From Gigaspora rosea (taxonomy: Eukaryota > Glomeromycota > Glomeromycetes > Diversisporales > Gigasporaceae), in NCBI GenBank assembly GCA_003550325.1, contig QKWP01000415.1, forward strand, positions 258,699 to 322,698: a stretch of 64,000 nucleotides of DNA, written 5' to 3'. The notes beneath the pieces were generated by a model. The model was given only the letters and a program-made list of their open reading frames with translations, was not told the origin of the DNA and made no database searches. Positions 13,401 to 25,000 of the stretch are shown here, in pieces. The first letter of the stretch is position 1, and every line of letters starts with the position of its first letter. A program made the translations under genes and the position numbers.

Positions 13401-14528
13401 CTTTTCTTGTTGTTTTAGGTATTTTGGTTCTGGCTTTTGCTCATTCTTTACATATTTTATTAAGACCTACTACTGAATACTCTTATAATCAACCAAGTCA
13501 TACTGATGATACTAATAATCCTTGGAATCTTGTTTCAACTTATCAATTTATTTCATCTAATGGTACAATTGAAGGATCATCACTTGTTGAAATGCCTGAT
13601 GATAATACAAATATGTTTGCACAATTTAGTACTTCTTTGTTAGCTGTATATTTTATGTTAACAGGTATTTATAATAAGAAATTAAATAATAAAACCAAAA
13701 AAAATAATTTTATAATTTAATTTAATTTTAGGTGATTCAAGTGCAGTCTCTTCTTGGGTTTATAAAAATAATTGGATGCTAGTATTTTTAATGGTTATAT
13801 TTTCATTTTTTACAACTATTTATTTATTAAACTTATTTATTACATTACTTGGAAATGCCGTTGATGAAACAAATAATGAGGAATCTTTTTTACAACTAAA
13901 ATGTGAGGTAATTTTATTTAAAATATGAAATTATTTTTAGCAATTTTCTATTATTATTATATTTAATTTATCTTGATAAAAATATAAATATAAAAAAATA
14001 CAATACAATATAATTAATTCTGTTATAGATATTATCTGAAATTGAACTTTTTTGGATGTTACCTTATCAAAGAAGAAAAAAAAACTGGTTTCCAGATATT
14101 TTGTAATTATTTTTAATATTTTTTATTATTTTTTTGCAAATATTATATTATTAATTTGTAATTTAATCTTTAGATATTATGAAGCATCAGTTAATGAGCT
14201 TAAAAAATATATAAAAAAAAGTACTGAAGATGAAGAAATTTTTGAAAATTTATTAACTTCAGTTAAAAATTTATTTCCTGAAATTAAAGATTCTAATGAA
14301 GACATTAAACATACTATAAAAACTCAAAAAGATGAATCTCTAAAAGATCTAAAAGCTCAAATGGATGAATCACTAAAAGATCTAAAAGCTCAAATGGATG
14401 AATCACTAAAAGATCTAAAAACTCAAGAGGATAAATCGCTAAAAGATCTAAAAGCTCAAATAGATGAATCACTAAAAGATCTAAAAGCTCAAATAAATGA
14501 ATTAATTAAAGATCTAAAAGCTAAATGA
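10458..14528 (+). CDS. Ion-transport (TRP/polycystin-like) channel with large soluble N-terminus and C-terminal coiled-coil repeats
   Basis: Seven exons joined by GT-AG introns: 10458-10751, 10835-11339, 11415-13141, 13215-13664, 13732-13907, 14029-14102 and 14174-14528. Coding phase closes at every junction from exon 2 on. The N-terminal half (for example YIVTWSKDDQSIVGWSV) resembles a beta-propeller/WD40-like part; this is inferred from style. The C-terminal half has six hydrophobic segments in the order of an ion-transport domain: YYCLIWIIYSIFMCCFLIV, VILLIVVIFLGFIHFIF, FDLAAILFPTITSIIWL, WIITISVFLLEIKFLLFF, the fifth around KIFSFLVVLGILVLAFAHSL, then a pore loop and MLVFLMVIFSFF...LLNLFITLLGNAV. 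The tail carries about six 11-residue repeats (DESLKDLKAQM). Exon 1 is ambiguous: either it runs to 10751 with a 1-nt loss in a T-run near 10670, or it ends at 10674 with a longer intron 10675-10834; both keep phase. It probably sits in a membrane and conducts cations; the ligand is unknown. Confidence 0.85.
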
Positions 14529-14600
14529 ATAAATTATTAAAAGATAAACTAAAAACTCAAATAGATGAATCACTAAAAGATAAACTAAAGCTCAAATAGA
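14329..14600 (+). repeat. 33-bp minisatellite coding an 11-residue coiled-coil repeat
   Basis: The unit GATGAATCACTAAAAGATCT plus 13 further bases repeats about five times in frame at the end of the channel gene. Degenerate copies continue past the stop codon (14526-14528) to about 14600. The 11-residue period fits a hendecad coiled coil. Confidence 0.8.
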
Positions 14601-14936
14601 TGAAGCATAGATCAATCGATAAATTATAAATTAATTGAATTTATTGAACAAAAAATCTGAATAATTTAACTAAATTCAATTAAATGGATGAGTAGATAGA
14701 AACTTAGCGGCTATGATTTCTTTTGTAAATATATTTATTAAATGATATTTTAGAAATAAACACCAACCTTATTTATTAAATATATTAGAAATTCCAAATA
14801 TATTTAAGATTTCATTTTTTTTGGAAGTGGATATACAGAAGAATATCTGTAAATTCTAATTTAACAATTAATTTTATAATATACACTCATGGTTTCAGTT
14901 ATGGCAAGTTTTCTGCATTTACAAATTACTGAGTTT

Positions 14937-15034
14937 AGTGATTTTCATACGCCAGAAATCGGAGATCTAGAAAAAATGCCAATTTACGTACATGATTTCT
15001 TATTTCCGGTATAATATAGTATATGAAAATCACT
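14937..15034. mobile_element. Small palindromic (MITE-like) inverted repeat
   Basis: The arms AGTGATTTTCATA and TATGAAAATCACT face each other about 98 bp apart. The interior is also partly self-complementary (AGAAATC against GATTTCT). No clear target duplication, so the class is open. Confidence 0.4.
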
Positions 15035-16989
15035 GATCACATAATTTGAAAACCACAGTAATTAGTAACATTATTTTGCTTTAATTAAGGATTATACCAG
15101 ATATAAGATATGTTACAATTATATCAAAAAACATTATTATAAAATATCAATGATTTAGAATTCTTTTTAGCGATAACTTTTTAGAATGAATCGCTTGAGG
15201 ATTTTATAAATCACAAATTAATTCATGCTAATAATATTAATCAAGATTCCAATTTTTTAGCATCTAAATCTTACAACCGCTAATTCGAATTTACTAAACA
15301 TACAATTTAATAAATTTTTTTCTAATTCTATTTTTAAATCTTACAATATGCAACTAGTAAATATTATTAATGATTAAAGATCTCAATTCTTTAGGGATTG
15401 AGTTAGAGATATTCAAATTTTCCGGTCAACTTTTGCTATTACTATATACAGATATGCGATGTAATGATTATTTGATGTGTGAACTCGACCATATAAGCTA
15501 TTCCCGAATATAGGTTAGAGCATGCAATTTTTCTAAGTTTTCTTGACTTGTATTATCTTTATGCAGAAATCTTCCTTGCAATTCCAGAAAGAATTTAAGT
15601 TACCGGTATATATTTCTTGTAAAGATATTTTAAAATTGCAAGTGAAGTGTAAGAACAATTGCTATTGATTTGCAATTGTAATATTGCTATGTTTTTGAGC
15701 ACAAAATCCGGGTCGCATTTGACGATAACAAGTTCCTTTTTAACCAATTTACCAATATTTATCCCGTATTGTCTTTTTTTTTTGTTTTTGACGGATTTTT
15801 TTTTACCGGACAGATGAATTGATCATTACTGATCGTTAAAGACCATAATTAAAGGGCGCGGCTCAGGAATTTAATAATCATTCCAGATTAATTACGAATT
15901 TATTTTATTTGCAGGGAATATTATGTATTTATAGTACGTTGTAACGGTGAATGATGACTACTTCCGGGTTAGTAATGGCATAGAATATCTAATACTATAC
16001 TGACACTACACACAATCCTAATAATAAGGCGGTTTCGAAGAATGCGTGTATGAGTTTGGTCCGAGGAATTAAGATTATTTCCCGACGAAATTTGCTGCGG
16101 TGGTCACGGGATCCAGAAATGGACTCGGCAATTGAGTGCTTTATGCTTTTTACTTTCAAATTTACTTGTAATAAAGTACTCTAATTCCCTATATTACCTT
16201 TACTAACTAATACTTTATTACTTGTCTATCGCGGCTGGATTAAATTTTTAATTCAATCGTGAATCAAATTCACGAGGTATGAGGCCACTGGGATTTAAGT
16301 TATTAACAATGCAGGGAACAATCGCGAAACTTTAATTAATCACGGAGTAATCAATTACGAGCAATATAAAAAGGATCGAATTAGAAATTGAGCAACTTTT
16401 ACTCTATTTCTCTCTTAGACAAGGCTTCAATTTACGAAAGTAACAATCTCTAACACGACAAAAGGGAAATAAAAGTTAAATACTCTTATTTCTTTAACTT
16501 AGAACTTTTGGAATTCAAAGAGCTGGCTTTATTTTTTGCCAACAAAAGCGTCGCTTATATAGTTTTCGAATAATAATAAGTGCTGTCATTGAATAAGTAT
16601 ATCAAGTCCGTGGAAAAGTATATTACGAACAAAAGGAACTTGTGGAATATTTGGTACATATTTCACAATTTAACAGAACTTCTAGGATATATTTGGTACA
16701 CTCGGAACATTTTGCATTGACTAAAAAGGGAAAGCATCGATTCGCGTCACATTTGCTCTTGGTGGTAGTTCCACAACACTAATAAAAATATAACTATGTA
16801 TACTAAAAAGAGAAAGATGAAAAGAAGATATACCAATTATTATTTATCCTTTTTATGTTGTTTTTTTTTGTCAGGGTTGGGTGAGTCAGAGGTGTATCTC
16901 GGAACCCGTTGTTGTGAAAGCGGTGTCTAACGGGGGAACAGCTAAAAACCATTAATACTATTATCTACTCTAAACACATCGTCCAAGAC

Positions 16990-17230
16990 TCCTAAAACCT
17001 TGAACTGAGGCAAAAAGAGGCGTGGAAAGATTTGGTCTGGATTTCAATGTTTGTAGAGTCTTGCTGCGGTGACTTAGGATATTCTTTAGTATTCTCATTC
17101 AATACTAATGCTTTGGGATCACGTGCCATGAGATCACAGTAGCTGGTTTCGTAATATAGACGTCGATCAATCAACAATGCAAGTCACGGGGATCGGGTAT
17201 TTGTTCGATAAATGTAATTTAATCAATGGA
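16990..17230. repeat. Old interspersed repeat, copy 1
   Basis: Shares ordered blocks with 41880-42170: AAGACT near the start, a GGCA-AAGA-GCGTGG block, GTCTTGCTGCG, and further on a GGGATC...GGGTA...TCGA block. The copies are well diverged. It may be part of an LTR or an unclassified element. Confidence 0.35.
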
Positions 17231-17881
17231 TTTTGATATAAAAGAGTATCGATTACTAAGCGACGCTTTCTTCCCTTTTATCAAATGCGGGTATGGGTTT
17301 TTCTATTATCACGTGGGCACGAAATTACGTCGTTTTGTGACAAAAGGGACCAATTGTTTAGAGAACTAACATATTACTTCGAAATTTTAAAACTTAACTG
17401 AGTTGATTCTTTATTGAAGGTAAATTCGAATCGTTTATACATTTTCTTTTTACATATGAGATAATTTTAAAAATTTAACTAATTACTTCTTTTACAGAAA
17501 CTCAAACATCAATTTAACCGATCTATGCTATTTTTAAAATTTACCGAATTTACGAAATTACGAAGTTTACGAAATTTGACAATTGTGTTACTCCGCTTGC
17601 ACATCTTTACCTGGAGGGGTAATTTGGCATTTCACAATGTGCGTAATGTCAAAATTAAAATCTCGTTTTAAAACCAAACTAATTGCAGATCATCACGGCG
17701 AACACGTACACTCCACGAAGCGTAGAATAATGAAACATTTCTCCTGATTTTTCTCCTCCGATAAGTGTCAAAAAAAAAGATCATTACCATATTAGTAAAA
17801 TCCATAATGACTAAAAATTTAATAACATACGCAAAAACGCACGTATGTTGTTTTTATTTTTATTTTAATTTTTTTTGTCAG

Positions 17882-19963
17882 ATGTTCATACAGACTAAAT
17901 TTAAATTATTCTTAAAATCTGCTAAAGGTGGTCATAACGGAGGCGCCACAAAAGATGAAAAAAGTACATTTAAATTGTATTTAAAATCTGCTAAAAGTGG
18001 CAATTTTGATGGACCGTGTGGTCTTGGATTCTGCTACGAAAATGGTTTAGACACAGCCAAGAATGAAAAAAAGGCATTTAAATTGTATTCAAAATCAGCA
18101 AAAAATAACAATTCGAATGGGCAATTTAATTTGGGAAACTGCTACTTAAATGGTATAGGCACAGTTAAGGACGAAAAAGAAGCATTTGAATGGTATTTGA
18201 AATCTGCTGAAAATGGCAATTCAAATGGGCAAATTAATCTTGGAAGCTGCTATCTAAATGGCATAGGTACAGCTATAGACGAAAAAAAGGCGTTTGAATG
18301 GTATTTGAAATCTGCTAAAGATGGTAATTTAAATGGACAATTTAATCTTGGAAACTGCTATCAAAATGGCATAGGCACAGGAAAGGATGAAAAAAAAGCA
18401 TTTGAGTGGTATTTAAAATCTGCTAAAGGTGGCCATTCGAATGGACAGTGTCGTCTTGGATTATGCTTTCAAAATGGTATAGGCGAAGTTAAAGATGAAA
18501 AAAAAGCTTTTGAATGGTACTTTAAATCTGCAGAAGGTGGTAATTCCACCGCACAATATAATCTTGCATTGTGCTATCAGTACGGTATAGGTACAGCAAA
18601 GGATGAAAAAAAGGCATTTGAATTATATATGAAGTCCGCTGAAAATAACAATTCAAATGGACAATTAAATCTTGCATTCTGCTATGATAAAGGTATAGGC
18701 ACATCCAAGGATGTAAAAGTAGCATTTGAATGGTATTTAAAATCTGCTGAGGGTGGCAATGCTCAAGGGCAATGTAATCTTGGATTATGTTATCATTATG
18801 GTGAAGGCACTATAAGGGATGAAAACAGGGCATTTGAATGGTATTTGAAATCTGCTGAAGGTGGCAATTCCGATGGGCAATATAATCTTGGATTCTGCTA
18901 TAGAAATGGTATAGGCATTATAAAGAATAATAAAAAGGCATTCGCATGGTATTTGAAATCTGCAGAATGTGGCAATTCTCTTGGACAATATAATGTTGGA
19001 ATTTGTTATGAATATGGCATAGGCACAGTTAATGACATGAAAAAGGCATTTGAGTGGTATTTGAAGTCTGCTAAAAGTGGCGATTCGAATGGAAAAAATA
19101 GTCTTGGACAGTTCTATCAGAATGGCATAGGTGTAATTAAGGATGAAAAAAAGGCATTTGAATGGTATTCGAAATCTGCTGAAGATGGCAATTCCGATGG
19201 ACAGTGTAGTCTTGGATCCTGTTATGAAAATGGTATAGGCACATCCAAGGATGAAAAAAAAGCATTTGAATGGTATTTGAAATCTGCTGAAGATGACAAT
19301 TCTGGAGGACTAAACGGTCTTGGACGGTGCTACCAAAAAGGCATTGGAATAGCAAAGGATGAAAAAAGGGCATTTGAATTGTATTTAAAATCTGCTGAAG
19401 GTGGCAATCCTAACGGTCAATATAATCTTGGATCGTGTTATAATTATGGCAGAGGTATTGCAAAAGATGAAAAAAAAGCATTTGAATGGTATTTAAAATC
19501 TGCTAACGGTGGCAATTCTGATGGACAATATAATGCTGGATTGTGCTATTATTATGGCAGAGGCACTCAACAAATTTATAAAGAAGCATTTGAATGGTAT
19601 TTGAAATCTGCTGAAAACGGCAATTCTGATGGACAGTGTGGCCTTGGATTCTGTTACCAAAATTCCATAGGCACATATAGGTACGATAAAAAGGCGGTTG
19701 AATGGTATTTGAAATCTGCTGAAGGTGGCTGTACTCAAGGCCAATGTAATCTTGGATCTTGCTACAGAAGCGGTATAGGCACAAATAAGGATGAAAGAAA
19801 AGCGTTTGAGTGGTATTTGAAATCTGCTCAAGGTGGCAATTCGACTGGGCAAGCAAATCTTGGAAACTGCTATTTAAATGGTATAGGAACAGCACAGGAT
19901 GAAGAGAAGGCATTCAAATGGTATTTAAAATCAGTTGAAGGTGGTAATTCTGTTGCGCAATAA
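17882..19963 (+). CDS. Sel1-like repeat protein, about 18 units
   Basis: Almost the whole protein is tandem 36-residue Sel1-like (TPR-related) repeats, consensus KAFEWYLKSAEGGNS-GQ then NLG-CY-NGIGT-KDEK, coded by 108-nt units. Sel1 repeats form a solenoid that binds partner proteins; this family is very large in glomeromycetes and individual functions are unknown. I chose the ATG at 17882 (MFIQTKFKLFLKSAKGG) because the second Sel1 gene begins the same way (MFLKIKFKLYLKSAK). The in-frame ATG at 17765 adds a low-complexity stretch ending in TTTTTTTTGTCAG, which looks like a splice acceptor of a 5' untranslated intron. The stop at 19961-19963 falls inside a repeat, where the usual TAT of GQYNLG reads TAA, so a single base may have shortened it. 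No kinase domain or signal peptide is visible. Confidence 0.85.
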   Translation: MFIQTKFKLFLKSAKGGHNGGATKDEKSTFKLYLKSAKSGNFDGPCGLGFCYENGLDTAKNEKKAFKLYSKSAKNNNSNGQFNLGNCYLNGIGTVKDEKEAFEWYLKSAENGNSNGQINLGSCYLNGIGTAIDEKKAFEWYLKSAKDGNLNGQFNLGNCYQNGIGTGKDEKKAFEWYLKSAKGGHSNGQCRLGLCFQNGIGEVKDEKKAFEWYFKSAEGGNSTAQYNLALCYQYGIGTAKDEKKAFELYMKSAENNNSNGQLNLAFCYDKGIGTSKDVKVAFEWYLKSAEGGNAQGQCNLGLCYHYGEGTIRDENRAFEWYLKSAEGGNSDGQYNLGFCYRNGIGIIKNNKKAFAWYLKSAECGNSLGQYNVGICYEYGIGTVNDMKKAFEWYLKSAKSGDSNGKNSLGQFYQNGIGVIKDEKKAFEWYSKSAEDGNSDGQCSLGSCYENGIGTSKDEKKAFEWYLKSAEDDNSGGLNGLGRCYQKGIGIAKDEKRAFELYLKSAEGGNPNGQYNLGSCYNYGRGIAKDEKKAFEWYLKSANGGNSDGQYNAGLCYYYGRGTQQIYKEAFEWYLKSAENGNSDGQCGLGFCYQNSIGTYRYDKKAVEWYLKSAEGGCTQGQCNLGSCYRSGIGTNKDERKAFEWYLKSAQGGNSTGQANLGNCYLNGIGTAQDEEKAFKWYLKSVEGGNSVAQ

Positions 19964-20170
19964 AATCTATTGTGAAGAAGAAGACGAGGTTCAGATATAG
20001 AAATTGTGAAGTATTTAGACCAGTATATTAAAAGGACAAAATGTTATGATCATTTGAAATGTTCTACAAAACAGCCATCTATAAAATTTTATGATTATAA
20101 AACAATTGCATTAGCAATTTATTATGAATACCAATCATCGATAATATATATGATTTAATGGAAATTAAAG
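19964..20170 (+). other. Possible decayed 3' end of the Sel1 gene
   Basis: After the stop, one frame stays open for about 60 codons (SDIEIVKYLDQYIKRTKCYD and on to IYYEYQSS). It has no start codon and could be the former C-terminus of the Sel1 gene or chance. Not recognised. Confidence 0.2.
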
Positions 20171-21191
20171 AAATATCTAAAAAATTATGTATATCCATAT
20201 TTTATATAGAAAAAATGTATATCTCACGTCCCGATATATCGCACCTCGGATTGTGATTTGTCAATTCATCACATTTTGGAGTAAAAAAGTTAGCAAGTTT
20301 TTTATCTTAATAATACCTTATATAATATTAAAAAATTTTAAAGCGGTAGCGCCTATATGTAAAATTTCGTGCCGACATTTTTTAATAGAAGCCAGGGAAT
20401 AGTTGTTATGGTAATATTTTGTGATATTTGCGATTTTTTGGTTTGTTTTTTGTCAGTTTTTTGATGATTTTTTTCAATTTAATAAGACAACCTTTCTTTA
20501 ACTTCTATATAAAAATCTTAAGCATAAAATTTTGCATTTAAGCACAAAAATTATTTTGCAATATTTTTGAATTTTGCTTGTTGATTATATTTTTTCATTT
20601 TCGATTTATTTTTTTTTACTATACAAAATTGAATTATCTGATTGGAAAAATCGGGATGCGAAAAATAAGAATATCGCCCCCTGCGAGATCTAGATTTACT
20701 ATAAATGAATCAAATAAAGAATTAATTATCTAATCGCAATGAAGTTTCAATCTATAAAATTGTTAAACTAGAAATTGCATATTCTCACATACAATTTTAA
20801 CCAGTTATATTGTAAGACCTTTTAAATATCAATAGCTATAACCATAGCTGTTATTATTGATAATTTGATTTGGCATGCTATTAATCACATTCATAAAGAT
20901 TGATGCATCTGATTTTTCCATTTTCGAGAAGAGCCGTCTTTAAAGTTCATATAATTGTCCGGAGCGATGTGGAGGAGGTTTTGTTATTATTTTAAGTGAC
21001 GTCATTTATTTATTGCCCAATCAGAAACAATAAATCAACAGTAACGGATGTCTAGTATTAATATAATAAAATGCACATTTAAGTTATAATTATATTTGAA
21101 CAGTTCACCCATACCAGATACACTCAGTACCTCTATGAATTTAGTATTCATAGTGACCAATAAGGTAGGCCCAATTTAATTCAGTAGTTTC
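20171..21191. other. Intergenic, nothing recognised
   Basis: AT-rich spacer without supported coding content between the first Sel1 gene and the hAT-type element. Confidence 0.5.
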
Positions 21192-21199
21192 GTTACATT

Positions 21200-21860
21200 T
21201 AGTGTTCCGCAAAAGATCCGGGTCCGGTCCGGAATCCGGTCCGGTCCGTTGACGGACCAAGTTCGGACCCTTGATTTATCAGAATCGATACGGGTTCGGA
21301 CCCATACAAAGATCCGCCCGGTTAATACCCGGTCCGGTCTTATTAGAATAATAATGATTGCTGATTGGCTGATTTTTAGAATTTTCTTTTTTTTTTATTA
21401 ACTGTTTAATTAAAATAAAATAAATTATAAAATTAATATAAATTAAAAATTAAAATAGAAAAAAAATTTAATTAAAAAAAAAACGAAATTTATTAATTTA
21501 AATAAATCTGATATTTATGGTTAATATATTTTATACAGCATTAATTTATAAAAAATATAATTTTAAAATTTTTATAACCTTCCCGTGGCTTTGCCACGGG
21601 TTAACGAAAAATCATTCGGCTAATTTTTTATCAAGTGTCCCAGAATTTATGAAAACAGCTAGCTGCAATCGTTTTTTTTTTTTTTTTTCTTTTTCTTTTT
21701 CTTTTTAGCGAGGACATTAGGGCTTCGTCAACTATAGCATCTGAAATTTCCCGGATCTAAGTGATGCAAATTCGGGCCCTAATTTTAGATCCGAATCGAT
21801 GTTCAGACCGGGACCGGATCTTTAAAAATACCCGCCCGGTCCGAATCATGCGGAACACTA
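21200..21860. mobile_element. hAT-type nonautonomous element with GGTCCG arrays
   Basis: The terminal inverted repeats are TAGTGTTCCGCA and TGCGGAACACTA. The flanking 8 bases GTTACATT are identical on both sides (21192-21199 and 21861-21868), the size made by hAT transposases. Both subterminal regions are packed with CCGGTCCG, GGTCCGG and GATCCGG-like words; the middle is AT-rich and has no transposase frame. At 661 bp it must move, if at all, by a transposase made elsewhere. Confidence 0.85.
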
Positions 21861-22642
21861 GTTACATTCTTTTGTCAAAAAAAGAGGGGATGGAATGTAC
21901 AGTCACAGTCACCTATATAATCACAAGTTTTATATAGTCGCACTAATTTGAAAAACTTTATCAATAAACTTATAAAAAATACTTCTATATAAGCACATTA
22001 TAATAAAACAAACAGCATGATTATAGAGAAGGATGACTGTATAAATAGTAAATTTTAATAAAATTTTTCTCAATCGGAAATTATCAGGTTGGCTTTGCTC
22101 ATCTTATTTTCGTTGATTTTCTCTTCAGAAAGTTTTAGAAGTTTCGGAACCTTATAATTTTTAATCTTAATCTCACCAGCATTATACTCTCCGGCCAAAA
22201 TTATATATGTATATACGTATATCTCTAAATTTTTTTACTAGCAGGGGGTAACATAAACTACCACTAAGTATAATAGAAGTTAGAATTGGCATTAAGAGTT
22301 AGGTTAGGGTTGTGTTTAGGGTAAAATTGTGAAAGGATCATTTTTCTTAGTAACACAACAGGGTTAACCTAGTAAAATTTTGAGATATTGAAGAGTGCAC
22401 TAAACGCACGGTGCATATTATGGGTTGATACTTCCCCAGGATCGCTGTCAAAACTTTGTGTACTATCACGTGATAGTGTTTGCACCAATTAGGAGAGAAT
22501 CAGAATACCGCCAATATAGACTCAGGATAGTAAGCTAGATTTGGTTACGTGAGGTAGGTGTAAGAATTTATGACTCTAAGGGATTTCTAAAAGGAGAGTG
22601 AGATACTTTGGTGTAAAACGAATTGAATGGAGGAAATTATAT

Positions 22643-23143
22643 TGTTACGGGCAGAAACGTATCCTTTTATATGAAACACACGAAAATACAGAGTTTTATT
22701 ATTTGATGTAGCTCGCCAGAGGCGTGACTTTGGTGATTTGACAATTTATTAATAGAATTTAGTAATGAATTATTGAAGGGAAATAATTAATGTTATAATC
22801 CTGTAGGATATATATTTACAAGAGAGAAAACTACAGTGCTTTTATAATTTTTAGTAGACTAATGAATTAAAGAGGGTTGGGGATAAATCGATCTTTCATC
22901 ATGAAAGGATCATGGTAGAATCAGTGATCTCTGATCATGGTAGAATCACTATAACTAAGGGATGTACGGTAATGATTATTACATGATTATAATAACGATG
23001 GCTATGTTTAACAATATTTTATATTTGATAACTATTTTTAACTAATCTTTAATGCTTGATTTCTTTTTAGATTTCTATTATTTCGGTTCTTAATCACGGG
23101 TTTTACTGTGCCTAATTTCAGAGATCACTTTTAGCCTGTAACA
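22643..23143. mobile_element. Solo LTR inserted in the Ty3/gypsy LTR
   Basis: It begins TGTTACGGGC and ends GCCTGTAACA, the TG...CA form with inverted TGTTA/TAACA ends. Compared with the uninterrupted right LTR (ATTATATATATGA near 34280), the insertion duplicated ATAT. No internal coding part remains, as after LTR-LTR recombination. Confidence 0.65.
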
Positions 23144-23234
23144 ATATATATGAGGTAGGGTGATAATTATGTGATCAAGGATAATGATACCTGACGCAAT
23201 TATTTTTGCGATGGCAAAAGGTTTTGTCAAATTT

Positions 23235-23400
23235 GCATCTGATAAAACCCTTGACGATTGATAAAACCCTTGACGCTTGACGAAACCCTTGACAATTGAC
23301 AAAAACCCTTGACGATTGATGAAACACTTGACGATTGATGAAACCCTTGATGATTAATGAAACTCCTGACGCAACCCATGACTATTGATGAAACTAATGC
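23235..23400. repeat. Tandem repeat of about 19-20 bp at the left end of the MULE-like element
   Basis: About eight copies of a unit like CTTGACGATTGATGAAAC, with variation. Related words in reverse complement occur at 25310-25440 at the other end of the same element. Confidence 0.75.
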
Positions 23401-23434
23401 CCTAGCTCTCCAACACAAAAAAATTGTTCACAAC

Positions 23435-23724
23435 CTGTAATTTTAACCAATCAAATTTTAAGATTAGGTGTAATGTAAAAATTTTTTAAAAAACAGATAG
23501 CTCTAAATTTTTATTTGAAAACCATCTATTGCGTCCTATTAAAACGTTTCTCATGAAATTTTATTAATAGCCACAATGGCCACTATATTTTCCAACTCTA
23601 ACCCTAATTATAATACTATTTTCTTAGTCTTGATAAACATATATTTTTACTTAGAAAACAAAATGCATTTGTTTTGATTATCATGTTACACTTGATCCTA
23701 AATTTTGATTGGTCAAAATTACAG
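23435..23724. mobile_element. MITE with about 40-bp inverted repeats
   Basis: It starts CTGTAATTTTAACCAATCAA and ends with the near-complement TTGATTGGTCAAAATTACAG; similarity continues inward through TTAGGTGTAA and TTACACTTGATC. AAC on both sides (23432-23434 and 23725-23727) may be a 3-bp target duplication. It lies inside the MULE-like element and has no coding frame. Confidence 0.55.
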
Positions 23725-24204
23725 AACTACAGAGTGATCAATGGTTTGTCAGAGTGCTACCTAAGATAATGAAGCTCTTAATAAAACCCTTGTCATTTGA
23801 AGAAGCTTTTACATTGAATCCAAACAGATTTTTTTTATTGCTAGCATTTCATTAGCAACAGCAGAGCATAGGATCAACTTATACAAGAGTAACCACATTC
23901 TGGGTTGTGATACATCAGAGTGCATTGGAATCAAGATTAGCTAGATCAGAATTGTCCCAAGATCATAAAAAATTTACTAATGAAATCATATCCATTTATT
24001 AAATAACTTGCTGTAGAACCTACTAACAACTAAGACTAAACACTATTTTAGATCTGACACATATAACCCAGAATTTTGATGACTTTCCTGTAAAATTTAC
24101 ATAGGATCAATTGTCTGAACACATAATTTTTTGAACTATCAATAATAACACTAATGCTATGAATATCTGTTATTTCATTTGCAGACTAAAACCATACCCT
24201 CAAA

Positions 24205-24310
24205 TATCTTTAATTCATACTGAGGTTTTAATCACTTGCTAGGTGTTTAATTCACTCACTAAGAGGTTCATACACTCACTGAGAGTCTATAACACTCATT
24301 GAGAGTACTA
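24205..24310. repeat. Tandem repeat related to 531-605
   Basis: After ATTCATACTG, a phrase like TTCACTCACTGAGAG recurs about five times. The lead-in and the first unit resemble the repeat at the left end of the window. Confidence 0.5.
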
Positions 24311-24824
24311 GCAGGGTACTCTTGATGAGGGTTAAAATCACCCAACTATGCCACAAACTATGCCAAAATAAGAAATACATAAAATAATACTAAATAATAA
24401 TAAAATACTATTACAGTAGGGAGGCTTTCTTTAACTCCATACTATAACAACAACACAGCTACAGGGATTCTTTATTGGTTTATAGCAATGTCCAAGAGGT
24501 AGTTAGATATAATTCCTTAGTCTGTAAGAAATTATACTCTTTTTTAAGGGCAGTTCGTGATAGTATTCAATGAGGAAATATCGATTTTACTATTACTTGA
24601 TAATTAACTTAGTGTTATTAAAATAAATAGTTTCTTTATTAATAATCTAAGATAGGGCTATCCTTAGGTTTCTGTTCCTAAGAAATCCCAGTACAGGATG
24701 TATAATAAATATGAAGAGAAGTGGGGTGTTTGACTAAAGAAAATTCTATGTCTTTAAATACATTTTAGAATAAGCATTATAGGTGTTAATTTACAATAAT
24801 AAACATTATAATTTACAAGAGCAA

Positions 24825-25000
24825 CATAAGTGGTATAAGCGTTATAAGCGATATAAGTATTATAAACAGTATAAGCGTTATAAGCGGTATATGTGCTATA
24901 AGCAGTATAATCGTTATAAGCAGTATAATCGTTATAAGCATTAGAAGCAATATAATGGTATAAGCGTTATAAGCATTATAAACGGTATGACTATTCTAAA
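24825..25000. repeat. Tandem array of 10-bp units (TATAAGCGGT-like)
   Basis: TATAAGC recurs about every 10 bases (variants TATAAGCGTT, TATAAGCAGT, TATAATCGTT) for about 175 bp. The period is close to one helical turn. Confidence 0.7.

Larger units (their letters stand above)
14601..17881. other. Intergenic, with one small inverted repeat and old repeat pieces
   Basis: No gene was supported. It contains the inverted repeat at 14937-15034 and, at 16990-17230, a sequence related to 41880-42170. The DNA from about 15.8 to 17.7 kb is less AT-rich and CpG-containing, unlike the surroundings. A 61-codon minus-strand frame at 16992-17177 lies in the repeat and is not believable as a gene. Confidence 0.45.

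Noticed and set aside
18522..19913. Several minus-strand frames opposite the first Sel1 gene (likewise 48369-50016 opposite the second)
   Set aside because: They follow the 108-nt period of the sense repeats exactly and are shadows of the real genes.
22290..22340. GTTAGGTTAGGGTTGTGTTTAGGG, telomere-like
   Set aside because: Only two or three imperfect TTAGGG-type units; too short and irregular for an interstitial telomere tract.
23235..23400. Array of about 20-bp units that at first sight resembles a CRISPR array
   Set aside because: The units are directly adjacent without spacers, variable, and part of a transposon end in a eukaryotic context.
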